Source: Mikania micrantha (taxonomy: Eukaryota > Streptophyta > Magnoliopsida > Asterales > Asteraceae). Taken from it: DNA of 64,000 nt. Made by a program: the position numbers and the translations under genes. Below are positions 11,149-21,433 of this stretch, piece by piece. The stretch lies in assembly GCA_009363875.1 (NCBI GenBank), contig CM018681.1, forward strand, positions 41,109,010-41,173,009, in the 5' to 3' direction. The notes under the pieces are model-generated. The model searched no databases and was not told the origin of the DNA. It saw only the letters and a list, made by a program, of their open reading frames with translations. How positions within the stretch are numbered: the stretch's first letter is position 1; each line of letters begins with the position of its first letter.

Positions 11149-12330
11149 GTGAGTTCATTGCCCCTTTTCTAACATTTTTGTTTTAAAACGCGGGGCTGAG
11201 AAGCATGCGTAGACTGTTTACTTAAATTGTTTACTTTAAATGCTTTTAAATTTATATGTTTCATATATATAAATGTTATCCTGAACCATGTTTAGGAAGA
11301 TTTTATGCAGGTTTTACTAAGCTTATTCACTTATATATTAAGTGAATAAACGGGTTAAACTAAACTTTTCAATGAGTCAAAACATTTCAAAGGAATCAAA
11401 TCAAACATTTTGGGAAATCAGGTGGGTGAATTCAAGGAAACAAATCAAACATTTTGGGGAAATCAAGTGGGTGAAGTCAAGAAATCAAATCAAACAGTTT
11501 GACAAAACAAGTGTGGGACTTCAAGACATCAAACAAAACAATCTTTGCAAAGATAACATTCAATGTTCTACAAACCAAGTGTTTGTTGAACAATGAATCA
11601 AGTGTACAACTGATCAATGAATCTTGTATTCTATGATCAACACATCAAGTACATCTTGTGACAGAATCAGACGATCATTAAATCATTTTAAGGGAAAGTC
11701 TGGGAAATATCAGAGATAGCATACGCCAAAAACATTGACGAAACATAAAATCCTGCATTTCAAGAAGTCCTAGCTAGACCGTTTGACTTGTAGGTCGTAT
11801 GTTTGAGGATATTTACAGTTTCCCTAACTACTAAGTACCTAGATTGACAGACTAGTCTACTCGAGTATGACCATAGGCCCCAATCATAAGGACTTAGATT
11901 TTATTAAATGTTTATTTACTTGTTTAATTAAGCATTTATAACTGTTTATACAATTGTGTGGTTGATCATATTGTATGATGAACTTAAGGAATCAACAGGG
12001 ATTTCAAATGATTGTAATGACAGGAACAATAAACAGAGGTACATATGGGATTGTGTTAAGGGTAAAAATGCTTAATTATCGTTAACAACAGTGTCATATG
12101 TGAATTAGTATGTGGTGGGATGTTGGCTGGGCGGGCGGTAAGTTCGACCCTACATATGCCCTATATATAAGCATACCGATTTGGATATTACATGTGAAGT
12201 TAATGAGGTTAGGGTCTTTACCAAAGGAGGTTTTCAAATCATTTCAAATCATTTTCAAATCATTTTCAAATACTAAACTATATGAACTCACCAACCATGT
12301 GTTGACCTTTATTTTTGCATGACTTCTCAG
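11149..12330 (+). promoter_or_regulatory. candidate LTR intron (splice-like signals)
   Basis: CACAG/GTGAGTTCATTG at 11148/11149 is an ideal plant 5' splice site. TTTTTGCATGACTTCTCAG ending 12330 is a good 3' splice site, followed by GTGAYGAACAGG. The same pair brackets the module in G1 (5380-6560), the G2 3' LTR (19892-21073) and the old LTR (28281-29739). Splicing itself is not shown. Confidence 0.4.
12102..12182 (+). other. structured LTR module, copy 2
   Basis: Same sequence as the G1 copy apart from a C/T difference in the inner hairpin. Outer stem GAATTAGTATG/CATACCGATTT, followed at the LTR end by the primer site about 500 bp away. Confidence 0.65.
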
Positions 12331-12688
12331 GTGATGAACAGGTCAATTAGGAAGTTATTTCTTTTGGACTAGGACTTCAGATAGAAGACTAGTATTTTGG
12401 ACCTGCATACTTTTGAAGACATCATGATATAAATTATTTTGTATATCTTGTGTAAATACAAGATAGTCATATATTGATGGTTTTACAATAGATTTACATT
12501 GTTAAATTATAAACGTTACTGCTGTAATTTAACTTTGTAATTCTATTATATTTAGCATTTCTCATTTACATCATGTGCAATGTAGACAATCTGATCACTT
12601 CGATTATCACTCGCGATATCGCGCCCCGGGAACCTTCCGCCCGTCGGGGAAACTCGATCCTACCCCGCCGGCTCGGGGTGTGACAGAT

Positions 12689-12701
12689 TGGTATCAGAGC
12701 C
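12689..12701 (+). promoter_or_regulatory. G2 primer binding site (tRNA-iMet)
   Basis: TGGTATCAGAGCC lies 3 bases after the 5' LTR and is complementary to the 3' end of plant initiator tRNA-Met. It is the usual minus-strand primer site of plant gypsy and copia elements. The following 150 bp are the short leader to gag. Confidence 0.93.
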
Positions 12702-12852
12702 ATGGTTATAGAGAAATATAGGTCACTTATTTAAATGGTTTGACCTAGACTATAACCTAGGGACCCTGCATGTAGAGAACATAGGACTTAAGACTTATTT
12801 GCATATTGTCTTCTGTATTCGATCATTGCACTAACCGATGACTTTATTGGTT

Positions 12853-15800
12853 ATGATCAGAATGCCTCCACGAAGACAACCTCCTTTGATACAGCTACCA
12901 CCACAAGACTTGGCTCCACACTCCTCCACACCGTCTCCGAATGACTCTCCACCACCACCTCCTCCACCTCCTCCTCCCCCTCCTCCATTGATTACTCAAG
13001 CATCTGGTTCAGGCACAACACCGACTATGGACCCTGCTACTATCGCTCTGGTGACGTTACTGAGTAGCCAGATGACGAATCAGATGAAAGAGGCAATACC
13101 GGAGATGTTCCTTCGTCTTCGCAATGAGATCCTCAATACTGGCAACACATCAGGGGAAGCCAGTGGAAACACTGGAGATTCATCTCATTACTCCTACAAG
13201 TCCTTCGTAGGATGTAAACCACCCAGTTTCAGTGGGTCTGAAGGCGCCGTTGGATTAATCCAATGGATTGAGAAGATTGAGGCAACATTGGATCTTTGCA
13301 GCTGCCCCGAACACCACAAGGTCCGTTACTCAGCGGGAACATTCAACAAACGGGCTCTGACCTGGTGGAACGGTCAGATTAATGCCCGAGGAAGAGAAGA
13401 AGCCATGGCCATGCCATGGGAAGATTTCAAGACACTGCTGCGAACAGAGTTCTGTCCCAAGAACGAGCTGCAGAAATTGGAGGTTGAACTATCCAACCAT
13501 GTGATGAAGGGAGCTGATCACATGGGGTATACAACTCGTTACCACGAGTTGGTTGCTTTGGTACCTGACATGGTACCAACTTTGGAGAAAAGGATAGACC
13601 GTTATGTAGGTGGACTTCCCGCCTGCATTCAGGGTATGGTTGTTTCAGCTAACCCTACTACTGTTGAATCTGCAGTGAGACTATCTGGGAAACTCACTGA
13701 TCTCATGGTAGCCTCTGGAGTTTTAAAGAAAGAGGCTGAACCCAGCAAGAACAAGTCTGAGTCTTCCAAGAAACCCCACCACCATCAGAAGAAGAAACAG
13801 AAGACCATTAAGAACTACACGGTGGCCACACCTCTCCAACAAGTAACAGCAGCACCACAAAACCCCAACCGCAAGCCTTACACTGGCACGTTTCCTTTGT
13901 GTGCCAAGTGTCAGTATCATCACCCTGCTGACGCTCCGTGTAAACATTGCACAGGATGTGGAAGAAAGGGCCATTGGGTCCAATACTGTAGGATGACACC
14001 TAACCAAGCAGTCAACAATGCTGCTTTGGCTCTTCCTCCACCAGCAAATCAGAACAATGGTGGATGCTATAACTGTGGCGAACAAGGCCACTTTGCGAAG
14101 AACTGCCCAAAGAAGGCTCAACCAGCAGTTCAAGCACCCCGTGGACGAGCCTTTGCTATCGGAGCACCAGCTGCACGCCAGGACCCAAATGTGGTCACTG
14201 GTACGTTTCTCTTACATGACTTTTATGCATCTGTCTTATTTGATACTGGTGCGGATCAGAGTTTTATCTCTACCGACTTTGCGTGTCAACTAGATTCCAT
14301 AGAGGAACAGTTAGACCCCCCTTACATTATAGAAGTAGCTAACGGGAAACAGATCACAGTTAGTACAGTTTATAGGAACTGCCCATTGACACTAAATGAT
14401 TTTACATTTACCATCGATTTGATACCGATGGAGCTGGGTAGTTTTGACATCATTGTTGGAATGGATTGGCTCTCATCTAACCGAGTGGAAGTCATCTGTT
14501 CTGAGAAGCTGCTTCGAATTCCATTGCCGAGTGATCGTATATTGGAAGTTAAAGGGGATCAAGCAAAGCGAAGTGTCAAAATCATTTCTTGCATAAAGGC
14601 GCGTAAGTGTCTACAGAAGCGGTGCATAGCATTCCTGGCTCATGTTTTGGAAAAAGAGAAAGACAAGAAGAAGATTCAAGATGTACCAGTAGTGAAAGAA
14701 TATCCTGAAGTATTCCCCGAAGACCTACCTGGTTTGCCACCTGCGCGACCGGTAGAATTTCGTATTGACTTAATTCCTGGAGCAACTCCCGTTGCTAAAT
14801 CTCCTTACAGGTTAGCACCTTCAGAGATGCAGGAATTGTCTAATCAATTACAGGAGTTACTTGATAAGGGCTTCATCAGACCGAGCTACTCACCTTGGGG
14901 AGCTCCGGTCTTGTTCGTGAAGAAGAAAGACGGATCGTTCAGAATGTGTATAGACTACCGTGAGCTGAATAAACTAACCATCAAGAATCGGTATCCATTA
15001 CCGAGGATTGATGATTTGTTTGACCAACTGCAAGGAGCTCAATACTTCTCCAAGATTGACTTGCGGTCCGGATATCATCAGTTGAGAGTTCAAGATGAAG
15101 ACATACCGAAAACGGCCTTCCGAACAAGGTATGGGCATTATGAATTTATGGTGATGCCTTTCGGATTGACAAATGCACCAGCGGTTTTCATGGATCTCAT
15201 GAACCGAGTGTGCAAGCCGTACTTGGATCAGTTTGTCATTGTCTTTATCGATGACATACTGATTTATTCCAAGACCAAAACAGAACATGAGCAACACCTT
15301 AGAAAGATCTTGGAGCTGTTGAAAGAAGAGAAACTCTATGCCAAATTCTCCAAATGTGAGTTTTGGCTAAGAGAAGTTCAATTTCTGGGTCATGTGGTCA
15401 ACAGTGAGGGAATTCATGTAGACCCTGCCAAGATCGAAGCGATAAAGAATTGGGACACTCCGAAGACACCGACGGAGATACGGTCTTTTCTGGGATTGGC
15501 GGGTTATTACAGAAGGTTTATCTCAAACTTTTCTAAGATAGCTTTGCCTCTCACTAAACTAACTCAGAAAAGTGAACCGTTTGTCTGGGAGCAGAAACAA
15601 GAGAATGCTTTTCAGACCTTGAAACAGAAATTATGTGATGCTCCAATCCTATCTCTCCCAGAAGGCTGTGATGATTTTGTTGTATACTGTGATGCTTCCC
15701 ATCAGGGACTCGGTTGTGTATTAATGCAACGGGATAAAGTCATAGCCTATGCATCAAGACAGTTAAAGATTCATGAGAAGAATTACACTACTCATGATCT

Positions 15801-17532
15801 TGAACTGGGAGCTGTAATCTTCGCACTGAAGATTTGGAGACATTACTTATATGGCACCAAGTGTACCATATTCACTGATCACAAAAGTCTGCAGCACATC
15901 TTTGATCAGAAGGAGCTCAACATGCGACAGCGCCGTTGGGTTGAACTTCTGAATGATTACGACTGTGTGATCAAGTACCATCTGGGAAAGGCGAACGTTG
16001 TAGCTGACGCCTTAAGCCGGAAGGAACGGGTCAAACCCCTACGTGTTAGAGCAATGGGGATAACCGTGCAGACCAGTTTAAGTGACAAGATTGTTCAAGC
16101 ACAGCAAGAGGCCCTTGACCGAGATAATCTGAAGAGGGAACTTGATTGCGGAGCAGAGGAACAGTTTGACACAAAGTCCGATGGAATGATCTACTACAAG
16201 GAACGTATATGGATCCCTGCGGTAGATGAATTGAGGAAACTTATCTTTGATGAAGCACACAAGACTAAATACTCTGTCCATCCAGGCGCTGATAAAATGT
16301 ACCAAGACTTGCGTGGATTTTATTGGTGGCCGGGAATGAAGAAGGACATAGCCGAATACGTCGGTCAATGTCTAACGTGTGCGAAGGTAAAGGCGGAACA
16401 CCAAAGACCGTCCGGTCTATTGGAACAGCCTGAGATTCCGCTCTGGAAGTGGGAACAAATAGCTATGGATTTCATTACCAAGCTACCCCGCACTTCCAGC
16501 GGTCATGATACAATTTGGGTGATCATTGATCGTCTAACCAAATCTGCTCATTTCTTGCCCATGCGTGAGAACTTCACCATGGATAAACCGGCAAAATTAT
16601 ACATCAACGAGATAGTGGTACGCCACGGTGTGCCATTGTCTATTATTTCTGATCGAGATAGCAGATTCACATCAAGGTTCTGGCAATCATTACAGAAATC
16701 TCTAGGGACACGGTTGAATCTGAGTACAGCTTACCACCCACAAACGGATGGCCAAAGCGAACGTACTATCCAAACCCTAGAGGACATGTTGAGAACCTGT
16801 ATTCTGGATTTTGGTGGGAACTGGGACTCCCATTTACCACTGATTGAGTTCTCCTACAATAACAGTTACCACAGCAGTATCGGATGTGCACCATTCGAGG
16901 CTCTTTATGGCCGGAAATGTCGATCACCGATCTGTTGGACTGAAATTGGAGACAACCGAATAACGGGGCCAGAATTAATTCAAGAAACCACTGACAAGAT
17001 AGCTCAGATTCAAAGAAGACTACAAGCAACAAGGAGCAGACAAAAGAGCTACGCTGATAAACGGCGCAAGCCGTTGGAATTCCAAGTGGGAGACCGAGTC
17101 ATGTTAAAGGTATCCCCATGGAAAGGCGTTGTACGTTTTGGGACAAAAGGCAAATTAGCACCAAGATACGTGGGACCGTTCGAGATCATCGAGCGTATTG
17201 GTCCTGTGGCGTATAGACTGAGATTACCTGATGAACTCAGTGGTGTGCATGACGTGTTTCACGTCTCAAATCTAAAGAAATGCCTTGCTGACGAGAGTCT
17301 TGTCATTCCGATTGAAGAAATTCAAGTGGATGAACAGTTGCATTTCATTGAAGAACCTTTAGAGATTATGGATCGTAAAGTTAAACAACTAAGACGAAGC
17401 CGTATTCCGATTGTAAAGGTTCGATGGAATTCAAGACGTGGACCCGAGTTCACTTGGGAACGCGAAGATCACATGAAGTCGAAGTATCCCCAACTGTTTA
17501 AAGAGGAAACTGTACCTGATAACCACTCTTAA
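12853..17532 (+). CDS. G2 Gag-Pol polyprotein, intact (1559 aa)
   Basis: Single uninterrupted frame. The ATG at 12853 (MIRMPPRRQP) is chosen because the same start is conserved in G4 gag; an ATG at 12838 exists only here. Approximate residues: proline-rich N-terminus with a run of 12 Pro (35-50), retrotransposon Gag core (130-230), two zinc knuckles (CTGCGRKGHWVQYC near 372; CYNCGEQGHFAKNC at 405-418), aspartic protease (DTGAD at 464), RT with FIDDIL (Asp 800-801), RNase H (Asp 947, FTDH Asp 1009), integrase HHCC (1136, 1143, 1173, 1176) with catalytic Asp1206, Asp1267 and Glu1303 (exact D-60-D-35-E spacing), and chromodomain (about 1503-1545). Gag would form the particle; Pol would copy and insert the element. 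All catalytic residues are present. One variation is YHLGKAN, where G1 has the usual YHPGKAN. Confidence 0.95.
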   Translation: MIRMPPRRQPPLIQLPPQDLAPHSSTPSPNDSPPPPPPPPPPPPPLITQASGSGTTPTMDPATIALVTLLSSQMTNQMKEAIPEMFLRLRNEILNTGNTSGEASGNTGDSSHYSYKSFVGCKPPSFSGSEGAVGLIQWIEKIEATLDLCSCPEHHKVRYSAGTFNKRALTWWNGQINARGREEAMAMPWEDFKTLLRTEFCPKNELQKLEVELSNHVMKGADHMGYTTRYHELVALVPDMVPTLEKRIDRYVGGLPACIQGMVVSANPTTVESAVRLSGKLTDLMVASGVLKKEAEPSKNKSESSKKPHHHQKKKQKTIKNYTVATPLQQVTAAPQNPNRKPYTGTFPLCAKCQYHHPADAPCKHCTGCGRKGHWVQYCRMTPNQAVNNAALALPPPANQNNGGCYNCGEQGHFAKNCPKKAQPAVQAPRGRAFAIGAPAARQDPNVVTGTFLLHDFYASVLFDTGADQSFISTDFACQLDSIEEQLDPPYIIEVANGKQITVSTVYRNCPLTLNDFTFTIDLIPMELGSFDIIVGMDWLSSNRVEVICSEKLLRIPLPSDRILEVKGDQAKRSVKIISCIKARKCLQKRCIAFLAHVLEKEKDKKKIQDVPVVKEYPEVFPEDLPGLPPARPVEFRIDLIPGATPVAKSPYRLAPSEMQELSNQLQELLDKGFIRPSYSPWGAPVLFVKKKDGSFRMCIDYRELNKLTIKNRYPLPRIDDLFDQLQGAQYFSKIDLRSGYHQLRVQDEDIPKTAFRTRYGHYEFMVMPFGLTNAPAVFMDLMNRVCKPYLDQFVIVFIDDILIYSKTKTEHEQHLRKILELLKEEKLYAKFSKCEFWLREVQFLGHVVNSEGIHVDPAKIEAIKNWDTPKTPTEIRSFLGLAGYYRRFISNFSKIALPLTKLTQKSEPFVWEQKQENAFQTLKQKLCDAPILSLPEGCDDFVVYCDASHQGLGCVLMQRDKVIAYASRQLKIHEKNYTTHDLELGAVIFALKIWRHYLYGTKCTIFTDHKSLQHIFDQKELNMRQRRWVELLNDYDCVIKYHLGKANVVADALSRKERVKPLRVRAMGITVQTSLSDKIVQAQQEALDRDNLKRELDCGAEEQFDTKSDGMIYYKERIWIPAVDELRKLIFDEAHKTKYSVHPGADKMYQDLRGFYWWPGMKKDIAEYVGQCLTCAKVKAEHQRPSGLLEQPEIPLWKWEQIAMDFITKLPRTSSGHDTIWVIIDRLTKSAHFLPMRENFTMDKPAKLYINEIVVRHGVPLSIISDRDSRFTSRFWQSLQKSLGTRLNLSTAYHPQTDGQSERTIQTLEDMLRTCILDFGGNWDSHLPLIEFSYNNSYHSSIGCAPFEALYGRKCRSPICWTEIGDNRITGPELIQETTDKIAQIQRRLQATRSRQKSYADKRRKPLEFQVGDRVMLKVSPWKGVVRFGTKGKLAPRYVGPFEIIERIGPVAYRLRLPDELSGVHDVFHVSNLKKCLADESLVIPIEEIQVDEQLHFIEEPLEIMDRKVKQLRRSRIPIVKVRWNSRRGPEFTWEREDHMKSKYPQLFKEETVPDNHS

Positions 17533-17566
17533 ATTTCGGGACGAAATTTCTCTAACAAGGGGAGAC
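17531..17566 (+). promoter_or_regulatory. G2 palindrome and polypurine tract
   Basis: AAATTTCG-GGA-CGAAATTT overlaps the gag-pol stop codon, then AACAAGGGGAGAC abuts the 3' LTR. Identical to G1. Confidence 0.88.
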
Positions 17567-17886
17567 TGTAACATCAGTGCCGGAACCCTCACCGGAACAG
17601 TGATCTCTACAGTACATGAACAGTAAAACAGGTACGGATCATATACATTTCAGTACTTTTCATATTCATATCATTTATCATTATCATAGTGAGTTGTAGT
17701 AGAACAGTTTCAGAAACATTTAACAGAAACAAAGTTCAGAACAACGGTTCTTGAGTCATATAATTATCTGGCAACACAGAACCATTTTGTGAGTATTGGT
17801 TTAGGAATTATTATGTATAAACGTATGTGAGGCTTTACAGAACAAAACACACGAATGTCGTTATGTGAATGCTAAATTTACGGGTT

Positions 17887-18012
17887 ATTCGTATAGGTGA
17901 CGATCTGTACGAATATATCTGAAAGTTTAACGTTCTGAATGATATTCTATAATTAGAAAACAAGGTTGAAAAGTATAGTTATCGCCGTGTTCGTACGGGT
18001 GACGATTCGAAC
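17887..18012 (+). other. two GTGACGAT hairpins in G2 3' LTR
   Basis: Exact counterparts of 9143-9268 in the 5' LTR. Confidence 0.55.
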
Positions 18013-18626
18013 GCATACGCGCGACGACCGTACATTTCGATTTAAACATTTAATTTTGTTTTAAATTTTTAATAAATAAAAAGATATTAGTTAATTTATT
18101 AGGAATCACAACCTAAAATAATTAAATAAATTCTATTTTTATAACCGTGTCATTTCATCGCGAAAATCCTCGCGATCCGGCCTTTTACGCGAAACCGAAC
18201 GAGACCGAACGAGTGGGTATTGTATCCCACATTTAATGTGGCATTTATGTCACAACCACCATCCATCACTCTCCTCTCTCTCTCTAAATCGTTTTTTTCC
18301 CTCTCTCTCTAATTCCTCACAAGAAAATCACCTTCTTCCCACGTTTTGGAGGCTCAAATCTCGTTGAGATCAAGTGTTATAGGCGTCATTTTGATCCTTT
18401 CACCTTGTAGATCACGGAAGTACAAGTATTGTGAGCTTTCATCCACGAAATCTAAGGTAATATCCATTTTATTTTCGGTTTTTATAGGGTTTTCTCAAGT
18501 TCTTGTGGATTTCTATATTGACCGACACTAAACACATAAAAACACTTAGATGAAAGTGTATACATGTTTAGGTATTGTTAGGAATGATGTTGTAACAGAT
18601 TTAGATCAAGAAAGGAACAAAGTTGC

Positions 18627-19030
18627 AGGTTCGTAGGGGCTAAAGGGCTGGGAAATGATACAGGTTCGTTAGCCGAACCCTACACGAACCCGCATAATGC
18701 AACGAACCCTGCACCAAGCCTGTAACGAACCTGTAAAGTTCTGACCCACGAACCCTCAATGGCCGAACCCTGTGGCGACGAACCCTCTTCGGCCGAACCT
18801 TAGTCAGTCACCGAACCATAAGACAATGCAACGAACCATGGCATCACGAACCTAGGACACACGAACCTTGTATGGCCGAACCATGGCCATGCAGACTTGA
18901 ATAGTTACGAACCATCTGTTATTAGCCGAACCCTATATGTTGCCAACTTAGCCGAACTATGAACCGAACCCTAAAGGTTCGTTGAATTCAAAGTGTTAGC
19001 CGAACCCTTGGCCGGTTTAATATAGGTTCG
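18627..19030 (+). repeat. CGAACC array in G2 3' LTR
   Basis: Same array as at 9884-10287, with no difference noticed. Confidence 0.85.
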
Positions 19031-20844
19031 CTGCCTTGGACCATTTGTTAAACTTAGGGATTGTTTAATGTGGTTAATATGGACTAGGATCAAAGAGATA
19101 AATGATATAACTTAGGAAACGGGTAGTGAACCATTAAATTTAGCCATTTCATGAGAAGATTGATCATATAAGTTGCATGCAATGAGTGCATGTGGATCAA
19201 TCATATATACTTGTATGTTTGCATAAACAAGGATGAAACCCTAATCATGCATGCGCATGTGGAAATAAATATTGAACACAAGATTGTTTAACAAATAGGT
19301 TAAAAGGGTTCTAAGCTCATGGTAATCAAGTAGAAGTCAAAGAAGTTCAACTAGGCCTAAGTGGGCCCAACGAGGCTTAATTAAGCCCATCATGTATTTA
19401 ATGATTCAGTAAACTCAAGTAATGGGATTTTGATAAGATCTCATTCATTTATTTATAACTTATTAAATTTCATTAAATGATTTTGACTTAATATCGATTT
19501 AATTGGAAGTAAATTGCAATGTTTTGATTTAAGTACCTATTTTGATTTAATTGATTGGGACTTGTTGAAAAATAGACAATTTAATTGTCTGGAATTGCTT
19601 TAAAAACAAAGGAAACTCTGCCGAAATTTTCTAAAATATAAAAGTAAGATATTATAACTGATCATGGGAAGTGGGATCATATGAAGGGTAATTAAGATAG
19701 ATTAGATCATAGATACATTTAGCACTAGGACACTTAGTTGCACACACAACAAGACTCAAACCTTAGGCACAACGACTACTACGCGTACTTAATATATCCG
19801 AATTCTTATAAAATAACTCAGGAACCGAAGAAACTTAGCTTACATACAGGAGCGCGCATTTTGTGTTAGATCAAATTACATAGCAGCACAGGTGAGTTCA
19901 TTGCCCCTTTTCTAACATTTTTGTTTTAAAACGCGGGGCTGAGAAGCATGCGTAGACTGTTTACTTAAATTGTTTACTTTAAATGCTTTTAAATTTATAT
20001 GTTTCATATATATAAATGTTATCCTGAACCATGTTTAGGAAGATTTTATGCAGGTTTTACTAAGCTTATTCACTTATATATTAAGTGAATAAACGGGTTA
20101 AACTAAACTTTTCAATGAGTCAAAACATTTCAAAGGAATCAAATCAAACATTTTGGGAAATCAGGTGGGTGAATTCAAGGAAACAAATCAAACATTTTGG
20201 GGAAATCAAGTGGGTGAAGTCAAGAAATCAAATCAAACAGTTTGACAAAACAAGTGTGGGACTTCAAGACATCAAACAAAACAATCTTTGCAAAGATAAC
20301 ATTCAATGTTCTACAAACCAAGTGTTTGTTGAACAATGAATCAAGTGTACAACTGATCAATGAATCTTGTATTCTATGATCAACACATCAAGTACATCTT
20401 GTGACAGAATCAGACGATCATTAAATCATTTTAAGGGAAAGTCTGGGAAATATCAGAGATAGCATACGCCAAAAACATTGACGAAACATAAAATCCTGCA
20501 TTTCAAGAAGTCCTAGCTAGACCGTTTGACTTGTAGGTCGTATGTTTGAGGATATTTACAGTTTCCCTAACTACTAAGTACCTAGATTGACAGACTAGTC
20601 TACTCGAGTATGACCATAGGCCCCAATCATAAGGACTTAGATTTTATTAAATGTTTATTTACTTGTTTAATTAAGCATTTATAACTGTTTATACAATTGT
20701 GTGGTTGATCATATTGTATGATGAACTTAAGGAATCAACAGGGATTTCAAATGATTGTAATGACAGGAACAATAAACAGAGGTACATATGGGATTGTGTT
20801 AAGGGTAAAAATGCTTAATTATCATTAACAACAGTGTCATATGT

Positions 20845-20925
20845 GAATTAGTATGTGGTGGGATGTTGGCTGGGCGGGCGGTAAGTTCGACCCTACATAT
20901 GCCCTATATATAAGCATACCGATTT
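20845..20925 (+). other. structured LTR module, copy 3
   Basis: Identical to the copy at 12102-12182. Confidence 0.65.
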
Positions 20926-21428
20926 GGATATTACATGTGAAGTTAATGAGGTTAGGGTCTTTACCAAAGGAGGTTTTCAAATCATTTCAAATCATTTTCA
21001 AATCATTTTCAAATACTAAACTATATGAACTCACCAACCATGTGTTGACCTTTATTTTTGCATGACTTCTCAGGTGATGAACAGGTCAATTAGGAAGTTA
21101 TTTCTTTTGGACTAGGACTTCAGATAGAAGACTAGTATTTTGGACCTGCATACTTTTGAAGACATCATGATATAAATTATTTTGTATATCTTGTGTAAAT
21201 ACAAGATAGTCATATATTGATGGTTTTACAATAGATTTACATTGTTAAATTATAAACGTTACTGCTGTAATTTAACTTTGTAATTCTATTATATTTAGCA
21301 TTTCTCATTTACATCATGTGCAATGTAGACAATCTGATCACTTCGATTATCACTCGCGATATCGCGCCCCGGGAACCTTCCGCCCGTCGGGGAAACTCGA
21401 TCCTACCCCGCCGGCTCGGGGTGTGACA

Positions 21429-21433
21429 CCTGG
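21429..21433. other. G2 target-site duplication, right (CCTGG)
   Basis: Matches CCTGG at 8818-8822. Beyond it the copia frame resumes on the minus strand. Confidence 0.95.

Larger units (their letters stand above)
8823..12685 (+). repeat. G2 5' LTR (3863 bp)
   Basis: TGTAACATC to GGGTGTGACA. Internal order as in G1: GTGACGAT hairpins (9143-9268), CT-rich stretch (about 9525-9570), CGAACC array (9884-10287), donor-like CAG/GTGAGT (intron side from 11149), structured module (12102-12182), acceptor-like TTCTCAG (ending 12330). Read side by side with the 3' LTR, I found one T-run length difference (8 versus 7 T near 9548/18291) and one substitution (G12081/A20824). Confidence 0.95.
8823..21428 (+). 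mobile_element. complete Ty3/gypsy chromovirus G2 (12.6 kb)
   Basis: Full-length element with two LTRs (3863 and 3862 bp), primer site, one uninterrupted gag-pol frame, polypurine tract and a perfect 5-bp TSD. It interrupts C1 exactly between codons for KIGTR and WVLKC. Everything an autonomous element needs is visible. Chromodomain, element order and LTR length fit the Tekay/Del chromovirus clade. Confidence 0.97.
17567..21428 (+). repeat. G2 3' LTR (3862 bp)
   Basis: Near-perfect copy of the 5' LTR, shifted by 8744 bp up to the T run and 8743 bp after it. It carries hairpins at 17887-18012, the CGAACC array at 18627-19030, the structured module at 20845-20925 and the candidate intron at 19892-21073. 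It ends TGTGACA next to the right TSD. Confidence 0.95.

Noticed and set aside
14018..14293. Alternative-frame open frames across G2 gag and protease
   Set aside because: Shadows of the long gag-pol frame; no independent start context or codon signal.
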